A stretch of DNA of 64,000 bases from Megascapheus bottae (lineage: Eukaryota > Chordata > Mammalia > Rodentia > Geomyidae): assembly GCA_024803745.1 (NCBI GenBank), contig JANJXV010001747.1:16007-80006 (forward strand). The letters run 5' to 3'. A program made the position numbers and the translations under genes. The notes under the pieces were generated by a model. The model was not told where the DNA came from. It did no database searches and worked only from the letters and a program-made list of their open reading frames with translations. Below are positions 55,348 through 64,000 of this stretch, one piece after another (position 1 is the first letter of the stretch; every line of letters starts with the position of its first letter).

Positions 55348-58242
55348 CTGTGACTTTACACACCTCCATTCTGACTTCACACAGCTCCATAAAATGACTT
55401 CACACACCTCCATTCTATGACTTCGCACACCTCCATTCAGACTTCACACAGCTCCATTCTCTGACTTCCCACACCTCCATTCTATGATTTCACACACCTC
55501 CATTCTATGACTTCACACACCTCCATTCTGTGACTTCACATACCTCCATTCTATGACTTCACACACCTCCATTCTGACTTCACACACCTCCATTCCTTGA
55601 CTTTACTCAACTCCATTCTGACTTCACACACCTCCACTCTGTGACTTCACACACCTCCATTCCATGACTTCACACACCTCCATTCGATGCCTTCACACAC
55701 CTCCATTCTTTGACTTCACACACCTCCATTCTATGAGTTCACACACCTCCATTTGTGACTCTACACACCACCTTTTTGACTTCACACACCTCCATTCTGT
55801 GATTTCACACACCTCCATTCTGTGACTTCACACACCTTTATTGTTTGACTTCACACACCTCCATTCTTTGACTTCACACACCTCCATTCCATGACTTCAC
55901 ACACCTCCATTCTATGAGGTCTCACACCTCCATTCTATGAGTTCACACACCTCCATTTTGACTTCACACACCTCCATTCTATGACGTCACACACCTTCAT
56001 TCTTACTTCAGAAACATCCATTCTATGACTTCACGCACTTCCATTCTATGACTGCAGAAATATCCGTTCTGTGACTTCACACACCTCCATTCTGAGTTCA
56101 CACACCTCCATTCTCTGAGGTCACACACCTCCATTCTGTGACTTAACACACCTCCATTCTATGACTTCACAGACCTCCATTCTGTGACTTCACACACCTT
56201 TATTGTTTGACTTCACACACCTCCATTCTGGGACTTCACACACCTCCATTGTGAGTTCACACACCTCCCTTCTGTGACTTCACACACCTCCAATCTGTGA
56301 CATCAAACACCAACATTCTGTGACTTCACACATCTCCATTCTGTGACTTCACACACCTCCATTCTATGACTTCACACACCTCCATTCTGTGACCTCACAC
56401 ACCTCCATTCTGTGACTTCACACACCTCCATTTTGACTTCACACACTTCCATTCGTTGACTTCACACACCGCCATTCTGTGACTTCACCCACCACAATTG
56501 TTTGACCTCACACACCTCCATTTTGGACTTCACACACCTCTATTCCATGACTTCACACATCTCCATTTTATGACTTCCCACACCTCCATTTTGACTTCAC
56601 ACACCTCCATTCTGTGACTTCACACACCTTCATTCTACTTCAGAAAGTCCATTCTATGACTTCAAACACCTCCATTCTATGACTTCACAAACCTCCATTC
56701 TGTGTCTTCACAAACCTCCATTCTGAGTTCACACACCTCAATTCTGTGACTTCACACACCTCAATTCTGGCTTCACACACCTCCATCTATGACTTCACAC
56801 AATTCCTTTCTATGACTTCACACACCTCCATTCTTGGACTTCACACACCTCCATTGTGAGTTCACACACCTCCATTCTATGACTTCAAACACCTCCATTA
56901 TGACTTCACACAGCTCCATTCTATGACTTCACACACCTCCATTCTGTGCCTTCACACACCTCCATTCTATGACTTAACACACCTTCATTCTTACTTCACA
57001 AACATCCATTCTATGATCACACACCTCCATTCTATGACTTCACACACCTCCATTCTATGACTTCACACACCTCCATTCAGTGACTTCACACACCTCAATT
57101 CTGTGACTTCACACACCTCCATTATGACTTAACACACCTCCATTCTATGACTTCACACACCTCCATTCTATGACTTCACACCTCCATTCTGTGACTTCAC
57201 ACACCTCCATTCTGAGTTCACACACCTCCATTCTGTGACTTCACACACCTCAATTCTCACTTCACACAGCTTCATTCTATGATTTCACACACCTCCATAC
57301 TGTGACTTCACACACCTCCATTCTATGATTTCACACACCTACATTGTGACTTCACACACCTCCATTCTATGAGTTCACACACCTCCATTGTGACTTCACA
57401 GACCTCCATTCTATGAGTTCACACACCTCCATTCTGACTTCACACACCTCCATTCTATGACTTCACACAACTCCATTCTGACTTCACACACCTCCATACT
57501 GTGACTTCACACACCTCCATTCCATGACTTCACACACCTCCATTCGATGTCTTCACACACCTCCATACTTTGACTTCACACACCTCCATTCTATGAGTTC
57601 ACACACCTCCATTTGTGACTCTACAAACAAAATTTTTGTCTTCACACACCTCCATTCTGTGACTTCACAAACCTCCATTCTATGATTTCTCACACCTGCA
57701 TTCTATTAATTCACACACCTCCATTCTGTGACTTCACACAACTCCATTCTATGACTTCCCACACCTCCATTTTGTGACTTCACACACCTACATTCTGAGT
57801 TCACAAACCTCCATTCTGTGACTTAACGCACCTTCATTCTGTGACTTCACACACCTCCATTCTATGACTTCACACACCTCCATTCTATTACTTCACACAC
57901 CTCCATTCTATGACTTCACACACCTCAATTCTTTGACTTCACACCCCTCCATTCTGTGACTTCACACACCTCCATTCTATAAATTCACACACCTCCATTG
58001 TGACTTCCCACACCTCCAATCTGAGTTCACACACCTCCGTTCTGACTTCACACACCTCCATTCTATGACTTCACACACCTCCATTCTGTGACTCCACACA
58101 CCACAATTCTGTGATTTCTCACGCCTCCATTATGGGTTCACACACCTCCATTCTATGACTTCACACACCTCCATTCTATGACTTCACACACCTAGATTCT
58201 GTGACTTCACACACCTCCATTCTGAGTTCACACACCTCCATT
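55348..58242 (+). repeat. Regular HOR copy K2 (2,895 bp)
   Basis: This is the most complete reference copy, about 125-130 monomers. Order of landmarks: CTTTACACAC, TCCATAAAATG, CTTCGCACACC, CATTCCTTGAC, CATTCGATGCC, GACTCTAC, CTTTATTGTTTG, CTATGAGGTCTC, TGACGTCA, AGAAACATCC, GCAGAAATATCC, CTGAGGTCAC, CTTTATTGTTTG again, GACATCAAAC, GTGACCTCAC, CATTCGTTGAC, CTCTATTCC, AGAAAGTCC, ATTCCTTTC, CTATGATCACAC, CATTCAGTG, CAATTCTCAC, CATTCGATGTC, ATTTTTGTC, CTATTAATTC, TTAACGCACC, ACCCCTCC, CTATAAATTC, CTCCGTTCTG, CTCCACAC, CATTATGGG, CCTAGATTC. Only K2 and K4 share CATTATGGG and ACCAACATTC. Confidence 0.85.
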
Positions 58243-61160
58243 CTGTGACTTTACACACCTCCATTCTGACTTCACACAGCTCCATAAAATGACTTCACAC
58301 ACCTCCATTCTGTGACTTCGCACACCTCCATTCAGACTTCACACAGCTCCATTCTCTGACTTCCCACACCTCCATTCTATGATTTCACACACCTCCATTC
58401 TATGACTTCACACACCTCCATTCTGTGACTTCACATACCTCCATTCTATGACTTCACACACCTCCATTCTGACTTCACACACCTCCATTCCTTGACTTTA
58501 CACAACTCCATTCTGACTTCACACACCTCCACTCTGTGACTTCACACACCTCCATTCCATGACTTCACACACCTCCATTCGATGCCTTCACACACCTCCA
58601 TTCTTTGACTTCACACACCTCCATTCTATGAGTTCACACACCTCCATTTGTGACTCTACACACCACCTTTTTGACTTCACACACCTCCATTCTGTGATTT
58701 CACACACCTCCATTCTGTGACTTCACACACCTTTATTGTTTGACTTCACACACCTCCATTCTTTGACTTCACACACCTCCATTCCATGACTTCACACACC
58801 TCCATTCTATGAGGTCTCACACCTCCATTCTATGAGTTCACACACCTCCATTTTGACTTCACACCCCTCCATTCTATGACGTCACACACCTTCATTCTTA
58901 CTTCAGAAACATCCATTCTATGACTTCACGCACTTCCATTCTATGACTGCAGAAATCTCCGTTCTGTGACTTCACACACCTCCATTCTGAGTTCACACAC
59001 CTCCATTCTCTGAGGTCACACACCTCCATTCTGTGACTTAACACACCTCCATTCTATGACTTCACAGACCTCCATTCTGTGACTTCACACACCTTTATTG
59101 TTTGACTTCACACACCTCCATTCTGGGACTTCACACACCTCCATTGTGAGTTCACACACCTCCCTTCTGTGACTTCACACACCTCCAATCTGTGACATCA
59201 AACACCGCCATTCTGTGACTTCACACATCTCCATTCTGTGACTTCACACACCTCCATTCTATGACTTCACACACCTCCATTCTGTGACCTCACACACCTC
59301 CATTCTGTGACTTCACACACCTCCATTTTGACTTCACACACTTCCATTCGTTGACTTCACACACCGCCATTCTGTGACTTCACCCACCACCATTGTTTGA
59401 CCTCACACACCTCCATTTTGGACTTCACACACCTCTATTCCATGACTTCACACATCTCCATTTTATGACTTCCCACACCTCCATTTTGACTTCACACACC
59501 TCCATTCTGTGACTTCACACACCTTCATTCTACTTCAGAAAGTCCATTCTATGACTTCAAACACCTCCATTCTATGACTTCACAAACCTCCATTCTGTGT
59601 CTTCACAAACCTCCATTCTGAGTTCACACACCTCAATTCTGTGACTTCACACACCTCAATTCTGGCTTCACACACCTCCATCTATGACTTCACACAATTC
59701 CTTTCTATGACTTCACACACCTCCATTCTTGGACTTCACACACCTCCATTGTGAGTTCACACACCTCCATTCTATGACTTCACACACCTCCATTATGAAT
59801 TCACACAGCTCCATTCTATGACTTCACACACCTCCATTCTGTGCCTTCACACACCTCCATTCTATGACTTAACACACCTTCATTCTTACTTCACAAACAT
59901 CCATTCTATGATCACACACCTCCATTCTATGACTTCACACACATCCATTCTATGACTTCACACACCTCCATTCAGTGACTTCACACACCTCAATTCTGTG
60001 ACTTCACACACCTCCATTATGACTTAACACACCTCCATTCTATGACTTCACACACCTCCATTCTATGACTTCACACCTCCATTCTGTGACTTCACACACC
60101 TCCATTCTGAGTTCACACACCTCCATTCTGTGACTTCACACACCTCAATTCTCACTTCACACAGCTTCATTCTATGATTTCACACACCTCCATACTGTGA
60201 CTTCACACACCTCCATTCTATGATTTCACACACCTCCATTGTGACTTCACACACCTCCATTCTATGAGTTCACACACCTCCATTGTGACTTCAGACACCT
60301 CCATTCTATGAGTTCACACACCTCCATTCTGACTTCACACACCTCCATTCTATGACTTCACACAACTCCATTCTGACTTCACACACCTTCATACTGTGAC
60401 TTCACACACCTCCATTCTATGACTTCACACACCTCCATTCGATGTCTTCACACACCTCCATACTTTGACTTCACACACCTCCATTCTATGAGTTCACACA
60501 CCTCCATGTGTGACTCTACACACAATATTTTTGTTTTCACACACCTCCATTCTGTGATTTCACACACCTGCTTTCTGTGACTTCACACACCTCCATTCTG
60601 TGACTTCACAAACCTCCATTCTATGATTTCTCACACCTTCATTCTATTAATTCACACACCTCCTTTCTGTGACTTCACACAACTCCATTCTATGACTTCC
60701 CACACCTCCATTTTGTGACTTCACACACCTACATTCTGAGTTCACAAACCTCCATTCTGTGACTTCACACACCTCCATTCTATGATTTCTCACACCTTCA
60801 TTCTATTAATTCACACACCTCCATTCTATGACTTCACACACCTCAATTCTTTGACTTCACACCCCTCCATTCTGTGACTTCACACACCTCCATTCTATAA
60901 ATTCACACACCTCCATTGTGACTTCCCACACCTCCAATCTGAGTTCACACACCTCCGTTCTGACTTCACACACCTCCATTCTATGACTTCACACACCTCC
61001 ATTCTGTGACTCCACACACCACAATTCTGTGATTTCTCACGCCTCCATTATGAGTTCGCACACCTCCATTCTATGACTTCACACACCTCCATTCTATGAC
61101 TTCACACCCCTAGATTCTGTGACTTCACACACCTCCATTCTGAGTTCACACACCTCCATT
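58243..61160 (+). repeat. Regular HOR copy K3 (2,918 bp)
   Basis: It follows K2 at offset 2,895 to about 60510 (ATTCTGTGCC at 56941 and 59836, CATTCGATGTC at 57541 and 60436), with roughly 15 single-base differences noted. The last 750 bp instead match 51860-52620 of the array (TTTTTGTTTTC at 52001 and 60528, offset 8,527). Near 60740-60830 the TTAACGCACC and CTATTAC monomers are replaced by a second CTATGATTTCTC, CTTCATTCTATTAATTC pair, 159 bp after the first. Confidence 0.83.
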
Positions 61161-63984
61161 CTGTGACTTTACACACCTGCATTCTGACTTCACACAGCTC
61201 CATAAAATGACTTCACACACCTCCATTCTGTGACTTCGCACACCTCCATTCAGACTTCACACAGCTCCATTCTCTGACTTCCCACACCTCCATTCTATGA
61301 TTTCACACACCTCCATTCTATGACTTCACACACCTCCATTCTGTGACTTCACATACCTCCATTCTATGACTTCACACACCTCCATTCTGACTTCACACAC
61401 CTCCATTTTGACTTTACACAACTCCATTCTGACTTCACACACCTCCACTCTGTGACTTCACACACCTCCATTCCATGACTTCACACACCTCCATTCGATG
61501 ACTTCACACACCTCCATTCTTTGACTTCACACACCTCCATTCTATGAGTTCACACACCTCCATTTGTGACTCTACACACCACCTTTTTGACTTCACACAC
61601 CTCCATTCTGTGATTTCACACACCTCCATTCTGTGACTTCACACACTTTTATTTTTTGACTTCACACACCTCCATTCTTTGACTTCACACACCTCCATTT
61701 TGACTTCACACACCTCCATTCTATGACGTCACACACCTTCATTCTTACTTCAGAAACATCCATTCTATGACTTCACGCACTTCCATTCTATGACTGCAGA
61801 AATCTCCGTTCTGTGACTTCACACACCTCCATTCTGAGTTCACACACCTGCATTCTCTGAGGTCACACACCTCCATTCTGTGACTTAACACACCTCCATT
61901 CTATGACTTCACAGACCTCCATTCTGTGACTTCACACACCTTTATTGTTTGACTTCACACACCTCCATTCTGGGACTTCACACACCTCCATTGTGAGTTC
62001 ACACACCTCCCTTCTGTGACTTCACACACCTCCAATCTGTGACATCAAACACCAACATTCTGTGACTTCACACATCTCCATTCTGTGACTTCACACACCT
62101 CCATTCTATGACTTCACACACCTCCATTCTGTGACCTCACACACCTCCATTCTGTGACTTCACACACCTCCATTTTGACTTCACACACTTCCATTCGTTG
62201 ACTTCACACACCGCCATTCTGTGACTTCACCCACCACCATTGTTTGACCTCACACACCTCCATTTTGGACTTCACACACCTCTATTCCATGACTTCACAC
62301 ATCTCCATTTTATGACTTCCCACACCTCCATTTTGACTTCACACACCTCCATTCTGTGACTTCACACACCTTCATTCTACTTCAGAAAGTCCATTCTATG
62401 ACTTCAAACACCTCCATTCTATGACTTCACAAACCTCCATTCTGTGTCTTCACAAACCTCCATTCTGAGTTCACACACCTCAATTCTGTGACTTCACACA
62501 CCTCAATTCTGGCTTCACACACCTCCATCTATGACTTCACACAATTCCTTTCTATGACTTCACACACCTCCATTCTTGGACTTCACACACCTCCATTGTG
62601 AGTTCACACACCTCCATTCTATGACTTCAAACACCTCCATTATGACTTCACACAGCTCCATTCTATGACTTCACACACCTCCATTCTGTGCCTTCACACA
62701 CCTCCATTCTATGACTTAACACACCTTCATTCTTACTTCACAAACATCCATTCTATGATCACACACCTCCATTCTATGACTTCACACACCTCCATTCTAT
62801 GACTTCACACACCTCCATTCAGTGACTTCACACACCTCAATTCTGTGACTTCACACACCTCCATTATGACTTAACACACCTCCATTCTATGACTTCACAC
62901 ACCTCCATTCTATGACTTCACACCTCCATTCTGTGACTTCACACACCTCCATTCTGAGTTCACACACCTCCATTCTGTGACTTCACACACCTCAATTCTC
63001 ACTTCACACAGCTTCATTCTATGATTTCACACACCTCCATACTGTGACTTCACACACCTCCATTCTATGATTTCACACACCTACATTGTGACTTCACACA
63101 CCTCCATTCTATGAGTTCACACACCTCCATTGTGACTTCACAGACCTCCATTCTATGAGTTCACACACCTCCATTCTGACTTCACACACCTCCATTCTAT
63201 GACTTCACACAACTCCATTCTGACTTCACACACCTCCATACTGTGACTTCACACACCTCCATTCCATGACTTCACACACCTCCATTCGATGTCTTCACAC
63301 ACCTCCATACTTTGACTTCACACACCTCCATTCTATGAGTTCACACACCTCCATTTGTGACTCTACACACAAAATTTTTGTCTTCACACACCTCCATTCT
63401 GTGACTTCACAAACCTCCATTCTATGATTTCTCACACCTGCATTCTATTAATTCACACACCTCCATTCTGTGACTTCACACAACTCCATTCTATGACTTC
63501 CCACACCTCCATTTTGTGACTTCACACACCTACATTCTGAGTTCACAAACCTCCATTCTGTGACTTAACGCACCTTCATTCTGTGACTTCACACACCTCC
63601 ATTCTATGACTTCACACACCTCCATTCTATTACTTCACACACCTCCATTCTATGACTTCACACACCTCAATTCTTTGACTTCACACCCCTCCATTCTGTG
63701 ACTTCACACACCTCCATTCTATAAATTCACACACCTCCATTGTGACTTCCCACACCTCCAATCTGAGTTCACACACCTCCGTTCTGACTTCACACACCTC
63801 CATTCTATGACTTCACACACCTCCATTCTGTGACTCCACACACCACAATTCTGTGATTTCTCACGCCTCCATTATGGGTTCACACACCTCCATTCTATGA
63901 CTTCACACACCTCCATTCTATGACTTCACACACCTAGATTCTGTGACTTCACACACCTCCATTCTGAGTTCACACACCTCCATT
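61161..63984 (+). repeat. Regular HOR copy K4 (2,824 bp)
   Basis: A mosaic. Its first 500 bp share CTTTTATTTTTTG (61646) with K1 at offset 8,548. At about 61690 a deletion joins CATTTTGAC directly after CTTTGACTTC, removing the CATTCCATG, GAGGTCTC and GAGTTC monomers (about 90 bp). From about 62050 to the end it follows K2 (ACCAACATTC, AAACACCTCC before CATTATG, AAAATTTTTGTC, CATTATGGG, offset about 5,742). Confidence 0.82.
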
Positions 63985-64000
63985 CTGTGACTTTACACAC
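63985..64000 (+). repeat. Start of next HOR copy, cut by window edge
   Basis: The last 16 bases are the CTGTGACTTTACACAC monomer that opens each regular copy, so the array continues beyond the window in the same phase. Confidence 0.8.

Larger units (their letters stand above)
40802..61731. other. Eight perfect TGACGTCA palindromes, about one per HOR
   Basis: A G in place of T turns the monomer core TGACTTCA into the perfect palindrome TGACGTCA at 40802, 41404, 46959, 50639, 53245, 55982, 58877 and 61724 (each 8 bp). All lie in the same landmark context, just before the CTTACTTCAGAAAC monomer. I saw none left of 40.8 kb, where the matching position reads TGACTTCA. TGACGTCA is the consensus cAMP-response element bound by CREB/ATF factors. 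That these copies bind anything is inference, and no promoter is visible near them. Confidence 0.4.
1..64000 (+). repeat. Uninterrupted 23-bp satellite/minisatellite array
   Basis: The whole window is made of one short unit repeated head-to-tail. The commonest form is 23 bp, opening with CTCCATTCTATG and closing with ACTTCACACAC. The main variants change CTATG to CTGTG or CTTTG, change GACTTC to GAGTTC or GATTTC, or drop 2 bp to give 21-bp units such as those with CATTCTGAC, CATTGTGAC or CATTTTGAC. I estimate about 2,800 copies, all in one orientation, with no inverted block and no foreign insertion longer than a monomer. The + strand consensus has 9 C, 7 T, 6 A and 1 G, so it is a strongly skewed, G-poor strand. 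Every monomer carries TGA or a close variant, so reading frames are short. I cannot match the unit to a named satellite family. Both ends of the window lie inside the array, so its true length is unknown. Confidence 0.98.

Noticed and set aside
1..64000. CRISPR array
   Set aside because: Repeats are directly abutting with no unique spacers, the unit is 21-23 bp, and there are no cas genes. The sequence is a eukaryotic-type satellite.
1..64000. Telomeric repeat or simple CA microsatellite
   Set aside because: No TTAGGG/CCCTAA runs occur, and the CA stretch is only about three units inside each 23-bp monomer.
1..64000. Transposon, retroelement or viral insertion
   Set aside because: I looked for breaks in the 23-bp rhythm, terminal repeats and long frames on both strands and found none.
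1..64000. Inverted repeats or hairpins at segment edges
   Set aside because: All monomers keep the same orientation. The only good palindromes are the 8-bp TGACGTCA sites, too short to count as structural elements.
1..64000. GTGACCTCAC and GAGGTCAC monomers as nuclear-receptor half sites (AGGTCA)
   Set aside because: The 6-bp match is expected by chance from the TGACTTCA core; the sites are single and not arranged as paired half sites.

Overview
The window is one uninterrupted block of tandem satellite (minisatellite) DNA. I see no gene, RNA gene, transposon or unique-sequence island in it. The basic unit is about 23 bp: on the + strand it opens with CTCCATTCTATG and closes with ACTTCACACAC. 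It recurs head-to-tail in the same orientation from base 1 to base 64000, roughly 2,800 times, and variants 21 bp long (2 bp lost at CTATGAC) are common. The + strand is extremely poor in G (about 1 in 23 bases of the consensus), so the - strand is G/T/A-rich. CpG is absent from the consensus and appears only in variant monomers. This points to a eukaryote; the CpG depletion and very long minisatellite would suit a vertebrate or other animal with a methylated genome. I cannot name the species or the chromosomal position.

The array has a second level of order. Distinctive variant monomers (such as CTCCATAAAATG, CTTTATTGTTTG, ACTTCAGAAACATCC, CTATTAATTCAC, TTAACGCACC, ATTCCTTTCTATG, CTATGATCACAC) recur in a fixed order, giving a higher-order repeat (HOR) of about 2.7-3.5 kb, well over 100 monomers per unit. 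The HOR has been cut, shortened and re-duplicated many times. I traced near-identical tandem copies by eye at these offsets: 3,223 bp (about 831-7389), 720 bp (9437-10844), 1,325 bp (12485-14695), 5,524 bp (15085-26457, with internal 562 and 928 bp duplications), about 853 bp (27030-28736), 1,887 bp (30848-34642), 2,258 bp (33815-37812), 4,098 bp (39680-45175), 5,741 bp (41965-50516), 3,680 bp (about 46700-51140), and a 2.7-2.9 kb HOR that runs regularly from 52657 to the end. Within that last part, copies share private variants two or three units apart, so the array is a mosaic made by unequal exchange or conversion.

Layout: 1-7389, long HOR copies of the 3.2-3.5 kb type; 7390-14695, rearranged short-period HOR pieces; 14696-26457, two near-perfect 5.5 kb blocks; 26458-41076, a patchwork of 0.85, 1.9 and 2.3 kb duplications; 41077-52656, a 5.74 kb (double-HOR) period; 52657-64000, regular 2.7-2.9 kb HORs. 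From about 40.8 kb rightward the HOR also carries a perfect TGACGTCA palindrome, about once per unit. Nothing here encodes a pathway. The biology is that of the satellite: its turnover, chromatin, possible transcription, and the risk of misassembly. Coordinates of duplication edges come from visual alignment and are accurate to roughly a monomer; offsets quoted are exact at the anchors used.
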